Positions 8,270 to 16,006 of a stretch of 64,000 bases of DNA are shown here, one piece after another. The translations under genes and the position numbers were made by a program. The notes below the pieces were generated by a model. That model did no database searches. It had not been told where the DNA came from and saw nothing but the letters and a program-made list of their open reading frames with translations. Numbering within the stretch: the first letter of the stretch is position 1; the number at the start of each line of letters is the position of its first letter. Source of the DNA: VAXT01 sp963794605 (GTDB lineage Bacteria; Actinomycetota; Thermoleophilia; Gaiellales; Gaiellaceae); assembly GCA_963794605.1 (NCBI GenBank), contig CAWCEN010000003.1:62001-126000 (forward strand), written 5' to 3'.

Positions 8270-9924
8270 CGAGTGCCGTCGCTCCCGTCGCGGTCGGGGG
8301 CCATGAACGGGTAGCGGTAATCCGTCGGCGGGACGAACGTCTCCTTGATCGTCCGCGGGCTGACCCAGCGGATCAGGTTCCACATCGAGCCCGCCTTGTC
8401 GTTCGTGCCCGACGCGCGCCCCCCGCCGAACGGTTGCTGGCCGACCACGGCTCCGGTCGGCTTGTCGTTCACGTAGAAGTTCCCGGCCGCGTAGCGGAGT
8501 GCGTCCTGCGCCTCGACGAGCGCCTCGCGATCGTCCGCGAAGACGGCGCCCGTGAGCCCGTACGGCGCGGTCTGGTCGACGAGCTCGAGCGTGTCGCTCC
8601 ACTTGCTCTCGGGATAGACGTACGCGGTCACAACCGGCCCGAACAGCTCGTCGCGCAGCAGCCGGAAGTCCGGGTCGCGGGTCTCGATCACCGTCGGCTC
8701 GACGAAGAAGCCCTCGTCGTCGCTGACGCCGCCGCCGACGAGCACTTCGGTCTCATCGTGCGACCGCGCCTCTTCGATCGCCTCCTTCTGCGTCTGCAGC
8801 GACTTCGCGTCGATGACTGCGCCCATGAAGTTCTCGAAGTCGGCGACGTCGCCCATCTTGATCTGGGCGACCTCCTCGGCGAGCCGTTCGCGAATCTCCG
8901 GCCAGAGGTTCGCCGGTGCGTAGACGCGCGACGCCGCCGAGCACTTCTGGCCCTGGTACTCGAACGAGCCGCGCACGATCGCCGTCGCCACCGCGTCGAC
9001 GTCCGCAGACGGGTGCGCGACGATGAAGTCCTTGCCGCCGGTCTCGCCCACGATGCGCGGGTAGTTGCGGTAGTGGCCGACGTTCGAGCCGATCGTCTTC
9101 CACATCGAGTTGAAGACGCCCGTAGAGCCGGTGAAGTGGACGCCTGCGAGGTGTTCGCTCGCGAGGGCCGCGTCGCCGATGGTCGCACCCGGCCCGTAGA
9201 CGAGGTTGACCACGCCCGGCGGCAGGCCCGCCTCGCGCAGGAGCTGCATCAGGAAGTGCGCGGAGTAGGACGCTGTGCCCGCCGGCTTCCAGACGACCGT
9301 GTTCCCCATCAGCGCGACGCTGGCCGGGAGGTTCGCGGCGATCGCGGTGAAGTTGAACGGCGAGACGGCGAACACGAAGCCTTCGAGCGGGCGGTACTCC
9401 AGGCGGTTCCAGACGCCCTGGCTCGAGACCGGCTGCTCTTCGTAGATCCGCGTCATGAACTCGACGTTGAAGCGGTAGAAGTCGATCACTTCGCACGCGG
9501 AGTCGATCTCGGCCTGGTGCGCGGTCTTCGACTGGCCGAGCATCGTCGCGGCGTTGAGCGTCGCGCGCCACGGGCCGGACAGGAGCTCGGCGGCGCGCAG
9601 GAAGACGGCGGCGCGCTCCTCCCAGGGCAACCGGGACCAGTCCTCCCAGGCGTCGGCTGCGGCGCGGATCGCCTGGTCGACCTCCGTCTGGCCGCCCTGG
9701 TGGGCATCCGCGAGGACGTGGCTCTTCTTGTGGGGCATCACCACCTCGGCAGTGGCGCCGGTGGTGACGTCTTCGCCGCCGATCACGAGGGGCAGCTCGA
9801 TGCGCTCGGACTGCATCTGGTCGAGCCGGCGTCGAAGCTGCTCGCGCTCGGGTGAGCCGGGCGCGTACTCCTTGACGGGCTCGTTCGTCGGGGTCGGTGG
9901 TCGGAAGATGCCGGGAGCGCTCAT
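8266..9924 (-). CDS. pruA: L-glutamate gamma-semialdehyde (delta-1-pyrroline-5-carboxylate) dehydrogenase
   Basis: A 552-residue aldehyde dehydrogenase of the P5C dehydrogenase type, oxidising glutamate semialdehyde to glutamate with NAD in proline catabolism. The full ALDH fold is present: SPFNFTAIAANLPASVALMG, the cofactor loop FTGSTGVF, the catalytic glutamate in VGETGGKDF, the nucleophilic cysteine in YQGQKCSAASR, and the C-terminal PFGGGRASGTNDKAG. The N-terminal PPTPTNEPVKEYAPGSPER is typical of the monofunctional eukaryote/actinobacterial form. No proline dehydrogenase gene is in the window. The start is ATG at 9924. Confidence 0.95.
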   Translation of the reverse strand: MSAPGIFRPPTPTNEPVKEYAPGSPEREQLRRRLDQMQSERIELPLVIGGEDVTTGATAEVVMPHKKSHVLADAHQGGQTEVDQAIRAAADAWEDWSRLPWEERAAVFLRAAELLSGPWRATLNAATMLGQSKTAHQAEIDSACEVIDFYRFNVEFMTRIYEEQPVSSQGVWNRLEYRPLEGFVFAVSPFNFTAIAANLPASVALMGNTVVWKPAGTASYSAHFLMQLLREAGLPPGVVNLVYGPGATIGDAALASEHLAGVHFTGSTGVFNSMWKTIGSNVGHYRNYPRIVGETGGKDFIVAHPSADVDAVATAIVRGSFEYQGQKCSAASRVYAPANLWPEIRERLAEEVAQIKMGDVADFENFMGAVIDAKSLQTQKEAIEEARSHDETEVLVGGGVSDDEGFFVEPTVIETRDPDFRLLRDELFGPVVTAYVYPESKWSDTLELVDQTAPYGLTGAVFADDREALVEAQDALRYAAGNFYVNDKPTGAVVGQQPFGGGRASGTNDKAGSMWNLIRWVSPRTIKETFVPPTDYRYPFMAPDRDGSDGTR

Positions 9925-9948
9925 CGCAGTGATTCTACGATTCCCGCC

Positions 9949-10411
9949 ATGTCCGCCACCCACGTCAGCTACGAGGCGCCCGGCTGGGGCGTGGGGGAGA
10001 TCTGGCTCGACGGCGAACGCCTCTTGCACCACGAGCTGCCGCGTCCGGCCGTGCGAGCATCGCGGTCGGAGGCATGCGCTCGGCGAACGGTTCGCGCGCT
10101 ACTTCGCGGGTCGGCCGGAAGATTTCCTGGACGTGCCGATCGAGCTGGATGGCGCAACCGAGTTCGAGCGCGAGCTCACTCACGCGTTGCGGCGGATCGG
10201 ACGGGCCGAGACCTTGACGTACGGAGAGCTGGCCGCGCTCGCCGGGCGTCCGAACGCCCAGCGGGCAGCCGGGTCGTTCTGCGCCCGCAACCGGTTTGCG
10301 ATCGTGGTTCCCTGTCACCGGGTCGTCGCCGCCGACGGGCTCGGCTCGTACGGCTCGCTCGGGGTCGAGTACAAGCGGCGGCTGCTGGAGCTCGAAGGTG
10401 CCGCTGTCTGA
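9949..10411 (+). pseudogene. ogt: Methylated-DNA--protein-cysteine methyltransferase, frameshifted
   Basis: O6-alkylguanine-DNA alkyltransferases transfer the alkyl group from DNA to their own cysteine. The C-terminal part is clear in one frame (GERFARYFAGRPEDFLDVPI, then TLTYGELAALAGRPNAQRAAG, the active-site PCHRVV, and YGSLGVEYKRRLLELEG). The expected N-terminus (MSATHVSYEAPGWGVGEIWL) is in the preceding frame from the ATG at 9949. The two join only if one base is gained or lost somewhere between about 10050 and 10085. The active site is preserved, so the break could be recent or an assembly error. The 3' end overlaps whiA by 14 bases. Confidence 0.78.
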
Positions 10412-11318
10412 GGAGCTGCGGAACGAGCTGGCCGGGATCAAGCCGGAGCGTGACTGCGACCGGCTCGCGGAGCTCTCCGGTCTCGCTCACACTGCGGGCA
10501 GCCTGCGCATCCACGGGCGCGGTCAGATCGGCCTGCACCTCGACCTCGCCAGCTCGGCGGCCGCGCGGCGCGCCTTCAGCCTCCTGCGGGAGCTGGGCGT
10601 GACGTCCGAGATTCGGACCTACCAGCGGCGCGCGTTCGGACGCGAGACGCGGTACCAGCTGCACGTCGAAGGTGTGGGCCGGGCGCTCCGGGTGCTTCAG
10701 GAAGCGGGCATCGTCGGCGCTCGCCGCGCACCGCTCGAGCGTCCGCCGAAGCGGGTCGTCGCCCGGGCGTGCTGCCGTGGCGCGTACCTGCGCGGCTCGC
10801 TGCTCGGCGGTGGGACGCTGTCCGGCCCGAGGTCGCCGCACCTGGAGGTGCGGACGGCGACTGTCGAGGGCGCAGAGTTCATCGCGGAGATCGCGGAGCG
10901 GGCGGGAGTGGAGTTGCGCGTCCTCGACAGGGGCCGGTACGCGGTCACGTACGCGAAGGGCTCGGGGCCGATCGCAGACGCGCTCGCCGCGGCTGGAGCG
11001 AGCGACGCAGTGCTCGTGCTCGAGGAGCAGGGCGTGATGGGGGCGACGAAGTCGCGTGCGAACCGGCTCGCGAACGCGGATCACGCGAATCTCGTCCGCA
11101 CGAGTCGCGCGGCCCAGGAGCAGATCCGCGCGGTGCGCGTCCTCGAGCGCGGCGGTGGGCTCGGCTCGCTGCCGCCGAAGCTCCGCGAAATCGCTCGGCT
11201 ACGGCTTCGGTACCCGTCGCTGTCGCTGCGCGAGCTGGCGCTTCGCTGCAGCCCGCCTGCGACGAAATCTGCCGTACAGAGGCGTCTTTCGAGCCTCGTC
11301 CGGCTCGCCGGGTTGTAG
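10398..11318 (+). CDS. whiA: DNA-binding protein WhiA (sporulation/cell division regulator family)
   Basis: A 306-residue WhiA protein: an N-terminal degenerate LAGLIDADG homing-endonuclease fold (ACCRGAYLRGSLLGGGTLS) followed by a C-terminal helix-turn-helix (LPPKLREIARLRLRYPSLSL, SPPATKSAVQRRL). In actinobacteria WhiA acts with WhiB as a transcription factor for late cell division genes. The GTG at 10398 gives the conserved opening MPLSEELRNELAGI. Position directly before gap-pgk-tpiA is the conserved one, but the usual upstream partners rapZ and yvcK are not present; a frameshifted ogt precedes it instead. Confidence 0.93.
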   Translation: MPLSEELRNELAGIKPERDCDRLAELSGLAHTAGSLRIHGRGQIGLHLDLASSAAARRAFSLLRELGVTSEIRTYQRRAFGRETRYQLHVEGVGRALRVLQEAGIVGARRAPLERPPKRVVARACCRGAYLRGSLLGGGTLSGPRSPHLEVRTATVEGAEFIAEIAERAGVELRVLDRGRYAVTYAKGSGPIADALAAAGASDAVLVLEEQGVMGATKSRANRLANADHANLVRTSRAAQEQIRAVRVLERGGGLGSLPPKLREIARLRLRYPSLSLRELALRCSPPATKSAVQRRLSSLVRLAGL

Positions 11319-11693
11319 TGCTGTGAACCTGTGAGTAATACTCCGATTTGCGGCGGGTCTGTGCTCGTCCGGCGATGGATTCAGACCCCGTCCGTCGCCA
11401 AGGTCCGGAGCGCGGTTCAACGGGAGGGGGAGGTCGTCCTCGGAGCTTCCCCTCCGGCCCGCCGCCTTTCTTTCGCCGTTCTTACGTGTTTCTCGTCGCG
11501 GCGGTGTCGCTGGTCCGACGCTGTCTCGTAGCAAGGAAGGCGGCGGGCCGGTCGGGCTTAAGACGGCCGCACGGGCAAAGCCCGTACGGCCTCTAAGTCG
11601 TCGCCGCAAGCGGCGACGACGCGGCCCGCCGCTGAGTTCACTTGCGGGTGCCGGGGCCGGTGGCTTCAAGGCTGGGCTGGTTAGACTCGCGCC
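11319..11693. other. 375-base intergenic region between whiA and gap holding a structured leader
   Basis: No credible gene lies here. The region contains a half copy of the GGGGTCAGACCCC repeat near 11384, a purine-rich stretch near 11427-11443, and the inverted-repeat system annotated separately at 11454-11632. The final 60 bases before the gap start show no strong ribosome binding site (the nearest purine tract is GGGCTGG). Confidence 0.6.
11454..11632 (+). promoter_or_regulatory. Candidate structured leader of gap with competing stems
   Basis: Three complementary arms are visible. Arm A (11454-11468, CCGGCCCGCCGCCTT) is fully complementary to arm B (11537-11551). The core of arm B (11540-11549, GCGGCGGGCC) is also fully complementary to arm C (11623-11632, GGCCCGCCGC), so A-B and B-C pairing exclude each other. 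Between B and C lie two more hairpins: 11565-11591 (12-bp stem with one mismatch, AAA loop) and 11597-11620 (11-bp perfect stem, AA loop). B-C pairing would close a three-way junction around them. The transcript would end about 60 bases before gap. A regulatory role is inferred from structure and position only. Confidence 0.5.
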
Positions 11694-12710
11694 ATGGCTA
11701 CCAAGGTGGGCATCAACGGCTTCGGCCGCATCGGGCGCAACTTCTACCGCGCCTACTTGGAGAAGAAACCGGGCTTCGAGATCGTCGCCGTCAACGACCT
11801 CGCGCCGCCGGACATCCTCGCGCACATGCTCAAGTACGACTCGACCCTCGGCGTCCTCGACGGCGACGTTGAGCATTCGGACGATTCGATCTCGGTCGAC
11901 GGCGCGGCCTTCAAGGTGCTTTCGGAGCGCGATCCCACGGCGCTCCGCTGGAAGGACATGGATGTCGACGTGGTCGTCGAGTCGACAGGCCTCTTCACCG
12001 ACCGCGAGGGCGCGTCACAACACCTGACGGCCGGCGCCGACAAGGTCGTGATCTCGGCTCCGGCGACGGACCCTGACATCACGATCGTGCTCGGCGTCAA
12101 CGACGACCAGTACGACGCGGAGCAGCATCACATCATCTCGAACGCGTCCTGCACGACGAACTGCGTCGCGCCGATGGCGAAGATACTCCTCGACTCGTTC
12201 GGGCTCGAGGCGGGCTTCATGACGACGATCCATGCGTACACGACGGAGCAGCAGCTCCTGGACCAGATCCATCTGACGCGGAAGGGCAAGGCCGACCTGC
12301 GCCGCATGCGTGCGGCGCCGCAGAGCATCATCCCGGCCTCGACGGGGGCCGCGAAGGCGATCGGCGAGGTGATCCCCGAGCTGAAGGGCAAGGTCGACGG
12401 GATGGCTATGCGCGTCCCCGTGCCGGTGGGGAGCGTCACCGACCTCGTCAGCGTGCTCGGCGGCGAGGCGAGCGCAGAGACCGTGAACGACGCTTATCGA
12501 TCGGCAGCTACCAGCGACCACTGGGCCGGAATCCTTCAGTACACCGAGGACCCGATCGTGTCGTCCGACATCGTCCGGAACTCGTACTCGTGCATCATCG
12601 ACGGCCTCTCGACCATGGCGCACGGGAACCAGGTGAAGGTGATCGGCTGGTACGACAACGAGTGGGGCTACTCGTGCCGGTGCGTTGACCTGATCGATCG
12701 CCTGCTTTAG
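11694..12710 (+). CDS. gap: Glyceraldehyde-3-phosphate dehydrogenase, type I
   Basis: A 338-residue glycolytic GAPDH that interconverts glyceraldehyde 3-phosphate and 1,3-bisphosphoglycerate with NAD(P). The Rossmann motif GINGFGRIGR is at residues 6-15, the catalytic cysteine in SNASCTTNC, the catalytic histidine in IHAYT, and the C-terminal WYDNEWGYS is intact. Length is normal. It is the first gene of a gap-pgk-tpiA-gpmI run. Its leader carries paired hairpins also found before pgk, which suggests shared control. Confidence 0.97.
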   Translation: MATKVGINGFGRIGRNFYRAYLEKKPGFEIVAVNDLAPPDILAHMLKYDSTLGVLDGDVEHSDDSISVDGAAFKVLSERDPTALRWKDMDVDVVVESTGLFTDREGASQHLTAGADKVVISAPATDPDITIVLGVNDDQYDAEQHHIISNASCTTNCVAPMAKILLDSFGLEAGFMTTIHAYTTEQQLLDQIHLTRKGKADLRRMRAAPQSIIPASTGAAKAIGEVIPELKGKVDGMAMRVPVPVGSVTDLVSVLGGEASAETVNDAYRSAATSDHWAGILQYTEDPIVSSDIVRNSYSCIIDGLSTMAHGNQVKVIGWYDNEWGYSCRCVDLIDRLL

Positions 12711-12752
12711 CCGTTGAGGTCGGTTCCGGCGTGTCGACCGGTCAGTTCCGAC

Positions 12753-12805
12753 GGACGTACGGGCAAAGCCCGTACGTCCTGAAGGAGGCATCGCAAGCGA
12801 TGCCT
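12753..12805 (+). promoter_or_regulatory. Paired hairpins over the pgk ribosome binding site and start codon
   Basis: Hairpin 1 (12753-12779) is a perfect 12-bp stem (GGACGTACGGGC) with an AAA loop. Six bases later hairpin 2 (12786-12805) is a perfect 9-bp stem (AGGCATCGC) with an AA loop. The Shine-Dalgarno AGGAGG (12783-12788) shares its last three bases with the 5' arm of hairpin 2, and the pgk ATG (12800-12802) lies in the 3' arm. Folding would hide the start. The same two-hairpin pattern, with the same loop sequences but different stem sequences, precedes gap. Confidence 0.55.
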
Positions 12806-13849
12806 CGGAAGCGCCCGCGCTCGGTTCGAGACGCCGATGTCTCCGGCCGGCGGGTGCTCGTGCGCTCGGATCTGAACGTCCCGCTCGAGGACGGACAGGT
12901 GGCGGACGACACGCGGATCCGGGCCTCGTTGCCGACACTCGAGCTTCTGTTGGAGCGCGAGGCTGCCGAAGTCGTCGTGTGCTCGCATCTCGGCCGGCCG
13001 AAAGGGGAAGACCCTGCGTTCTCGATGACGCCGGTCGCGGCGCGGCTGCGGGAGCTGCTGCCCGACGATCGCATTCGTGTGCTCGAGAACACGCGATTCA
13101 ACCCGGGCGAGAGGACGAACGACCCCGGGTTCGCGCGGGAGCTCGCCGACGACCTCGACCTGTTCGTCGACGATGCGTTCGGCTCGGCGCACCGGGCGCA
13201 CGCGTCGACGGTCGGCGTCGCCAAGCTGCTCCCGGCCTACGCGGGGCTCCTGCTCGAGCGTGAGCTCGAAGAGCTCGGCAAGCTGCTCGGCGAGGTCGAG
13301 CGGCCGTTCGTCCTCATCTCCGGCGGCGCGAAGGTCGAGGACAAGCTCGGCGTGCTCGAAAACCTCGGCGGCAAGGCCGACCAGGTGCTGATCGGCGGCA
13401 AGATGGCCGAGCAGGTGCGCGAGGAAAACCCGCTCACGTTCAAGGTCGAGCTGCCGACCGACGTCGTTGCAGCGGCCGAGTTCGCCGAGGACGCGGAGTC
13501 GAAGGTCGTGCCCTACGACGATCTCCCGGACGGCTGGCTCGGGCTCGACATCGGCCCCGAGACGCGCGAGGCGTTCGCGCGCACGATCGCCGGCGCGAGG
13601 ACCGTGTTCTGGAACGGCCCGATGGGCGTCTTCGAGTGGCCGCGCTTCGCCGAGGGCACGAAAGCGGTCGCCGAAGCCGTCGCGAAGGCCGACGCGCATA
13701 CCGTCGTGGGCGGCGCCGACTCGATCCGCGCGTTGACGGAAATGGGGCTCGTTGACCAGGTCGACTGGGCCTCGACGGGCGGCGGCGCTTCCCTCGAGCT
13801 CCTGGAAGGGAAAGAATTGCCCGGAGTGGCAGCGATACCGGATGCGTAG
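12800..13849 (+). CDS. pgk: Phosphoglycerate kinase (short form)
   Basis: Transfers phosphate from 1,3-bisphosphoglycerate to ADP. The N-terminal substrate domain is complete (VLVRSDLNVPLEDG, CSHLGRPKG, LENTRFNPGE), as are ISGGAKVEDKLGVLENL and the C-terminal FWNGPMGVFEW and VVGGADSIRAL. At 349 residues it is about 40-50 shorter than the usual ~395. The shortening is mainly right after LIGGKMAEQ, where the family normally has a helix beginning AFTFLKAQG. The ATG at 12800 is preferred over the in-frame GTG at 12731 because it has AGGAGG upstream and gives the conserved N-terminus. The stop abuts the tpiA start (TAGATG). Confidence 0.93.
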   Translation: MPRKRPRSVRDADVSGRRVLVRSDLNVPLEDGQVADDTRIRASLPTLELLLEREAAEVVVCSHLGRPKGEDPAFSMTPVAARLRELLPDDRIRVLENTRFNPGERTNDPGFARELADDLDLFVDDAFGSAHRAHASTVGVAKLLPAYAGLLLERELEELGKLLGEVERPFVLISGGAKVEDKLGVLENLGGKADQVLIGGKMAEQVREENPLTFKVELPTDVVAAAEFAEDAESKVVPYDDLPDGWLGLDIGPETREAFARTIAGARTVFWNGPMGVFEWPRFAEGTKAVAEAVAKADAHTVVGGADSIRALTEMGLVDQVDWASTGGGASLELLEGKELPGVAAIPDA

Positions 13850-14554
13850 ATGCTGATCGCAGGCAACTGGAAGATGTACAAGGGCGTCGTCGAGACGGCG
13901 GAGTTCTGTCTCGAGCTGAGACGGCACGAGGCGGACTTCGAGGGAATCGAGGTTGCGGTGTGCCCACCGTTCACCTCGCTAGGCGTGGCCGTGCAGGTGC
14001 TGGCGGGGACGGACATCGCGGTCGCGGCTCAGAACGTCCATTGGGACGCGGAGGGCGCGTTCACCGGCGAGATCTCGGCGCCGATGCTCCGAGAGCTCGG
14101 CGCCTACGGCGCGATCGTCGGCCACTCCGAGCGGCGCCAGTTCTTCGGCGAGACCGACGAAGGAGTCGCCAAGCGGGCACGCGCGGCCCTCGACGCGGGG
14201 TTGTCCGTGATCGCCTGCGTCGGGGAGACCGAGGCCGAGCGCGAGGCGGGGGAGACCGAGGACGTCCTGCGGCGCCAGGTTTCCGTGCTCGAGGCGGAGG
14301 ACAACCTCGTCGTCGCGTACGAGCCGGTCTGGGCGATCGGCACCGGCAAGACGGCCACTCCCGAGATCGCCCAGGAGGCGCACGCGTTCATCAAGAACCT
14401 GATCGAGGTACCGGTGCTCTACGGCGGCTCGGTGAAGCCGGACAACGCGGCCGAGCTGCTCGCCCAGCCCGACGTCGACGGCGCACTCGTCGGCGGCGCC
14501 TCGCTGGACGTGGAATCGTTCTCGGCGATTTGCCTGACCGCTACCCGCTCGTAG
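13850..14554 (+). CDS. tpiA: Triosephosphate isomerase
   Basis: A 234-residue TIM barrel interconverting dihydroxyacetone phosphate and glyceraldehyde 3-phosphate. Catalytic residues are all visible: Lys in GNWKMYKG, His in VGHSERRQFFGE, and Glu in AYEPVWAIGTGKTA, with the phosphate-binding VLYGGSVKPDN and GALVGGASLD. It is about 15 residues shorter than typical, mostly between AHAFIKNLI and VPVLYGG. It begins with no gap after the pgk stop and overlaps gpmI by 25 bases, so the three genes are very likely one transcript. Confidence 0.95.
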   Translation: MLIAGNWKMYKGVVETAEFCLELRRHEADFEGIEVAVCPPFTSLGVAVQVLAGTDIAVAAQNVHWDAEGAFTGEISAPMLRELGAYGAIVGHSERRQFFGETDEGVAKRARAALDAGLSVIACVGETEAEREAGETEDVLRRQVSVLEAEDNLVVAYEPVWAIGTGKTATPEIAQEAHAFIKNLIEVPVLYGGSVKPDNAAELLAQPDVDGALVGGASLDVESFSAICLTATRS

Positions 14555-15981
14555 CGCTGGTCATCCTCGACGGCTGGGGCCTCGCACCGCCGGGGCCCGG
14601 GAACGCCGTCGAGCTCGCCGACACGCCGGTCTTCGACAAGCTCTGGGCCGAGTACCCGCACGCGACGCTGCAGGCGTCCGGCGAGGCTGTCGGCCTCCCA
14701 CACGGCCAGATGGGGAACTCGGAGGTCGGGCACCTGACGATCGGCTCGGGTCGCATCCTCTTCCAGGACCTGATGCGGGTGAACAAGTCGATCGAGGACG
14801 GGTCGTTCTTCGAGAACCCGGCGCTCGTCGCCGCGTTTGAGCGCGGGGAGAAGGTGCACCTGCTCGGGCTCGTCTCCTACGGCGGCGTCCACTCGCACAT
14901 GGATCATTTGCAGGCGCTGCTGCGGTTCGCTCCCGAGAAGACCTGGATCCATGCGTTCACGGACGGCCGTGACGTGTCTCCGCACTCCGCGGTACGCGAT
15001 CTCGCCGAGCTCCCGAGCGACCGCATCGCAACCGTCGTCGGCCGCTACTACGCGATGGACCGCGACCAGCGCTGGGACCGGACGGACAAGGCTCTGGCGG
15101 CCATCGGCCAGGGCGAAGGTGTCCACGGGTCAGACCCCGTGCAAGAAGTGCAACGCAGCTACGACAAAGGTGTGACGGACGAGTTCATCGAGCCCATCGT
15201 CTTTTCGGACAGGCCACGGCTCGGGAAGGACGACTCGGCGATCTTCTTCAACTTCCGCCCGGACCGGGCGCGGCAGTTGACGGAGCGCCTCATTGCCTCA
15301 CGATTCGATGTGACGACGATGACGCGCTATCGAGACGACTTCGACTGTCCTGTCGCCTTCGACCAGCAGAAGGTCACGGAGACGATGGCCGAGTTCTGCG
15401 CCGAGCACGGGATCCGCCAGCTGCACGTCGCCGAGACAGAGAAGTACGCGCACGTCACCTACTTCTTCAACGGCGGCCGTGAAGACGAGTGGCAGGGCGA
15501 GACGCGCATCCTCGTCCCGTCGCCGAGAGACGTTCCGAGCTACGACCACAAGCCCGAGATGTCCGTGGCCCGGGTCGCCGACGAGCTCGACCAGGCCCTC
15601 GCTGACGACGGCTACGGCTTCGCGGTCGTCAACCTGGCCAATCCGGACATGGTCGGCCACACCGGCTCCATCCCCGCGGCCGTCAAAGCCGTCGAGGCCA
15701 CCGACGCCGCACTTGGCCACATCCTCGACTCCGTCCAGCGCGAAGGCGGACTCGCGCTCGTGACCGCGGACCACGGCAACGCGGAGGAGATGCTCGACGC
15801 CGACGGGAACCCGCAAACCGCTCACACCTCGAACCCCGTACCACTTGTAGTGACTGACACGAGTGTTTCCCTCAGGGAGGACGGGGAACTCAGTGACCTG
15901 ATGCCCACCGCAATCTCCCTGCTCGGCCTTGCAAAACCTTTACAGATGTCCGGCCATAGTCTCTTGGTAGGAGCCCAATAG
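14530..15981 (+). CDS. gpmI: 2,3-bisphosphoglycerate-independent phosphoglycerate mutase
   Basis: A 483-residue metal-dependent mutase of the alkaline phosphatase superfamily, converting 3- to 2-phosphoglycerate. It shows the metal site VILDGWG, the catalytic serine in MGNSEVGHL, FTDGRDVSPHS, the second metal cluster NPDMVGHTG and TADHGNAEEM, and AHTSNPVPLV. The TTG at 14530 gives LPDRYPLVALVILDGWG and is chosen because no ATG or GTG fits the conserved start. It overlaps tpiA by 25 bases. A copy of the GGGTCAGACCCCGTG repeat lies inside the gene near 15126 and is translated in frame as HGSDPV, in a loop that varies within the family. Confidence 0.93.
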   Translation: MPDRYPLVALVILDGWGLAPPGPGNAVELADTPVFDKLWAEYPHATLQASGEAVGLPHGQMGNSEVGHLTIGSGRILFQDLMRVNKSIEDGSFFENPALVAAFERGEKVHLLGLVSYGGVHSHMDHLQALLRFAPEKTWIHAFTDGRDVSPHSAVRDLAELPSDRIATVVGRYYAMDRDQRWDRTDKALAAIGQGEGVHGSDPVQEVQRSYDKGVTDEFIEPIVFSDRPRLGKDDSAIFFNFRPDRARQLTERLIASRFDVTTMTRYRDDFDCPVAFDQQKVTETMAEFCAEHGIRQLHVAETEKYAHVTYFFNGGREDEWQGETRILVPSPRDVPSYDHKPEMSVARVADELDQALADDGYGFAVVNLANPDMVGHTGSIPAAVKAVEATDAALGHILDSVQREGGLALVTADHGNAEEMLDADGNPQTAHTSNPVPLVVTDTSVSLREDGELSDLMPTAISLLGLAKPLQMSGHSLLVGAQ

Positions 15982-16006
15982 CGGGCTATACTCGGCCACC
16001 TTCCGG

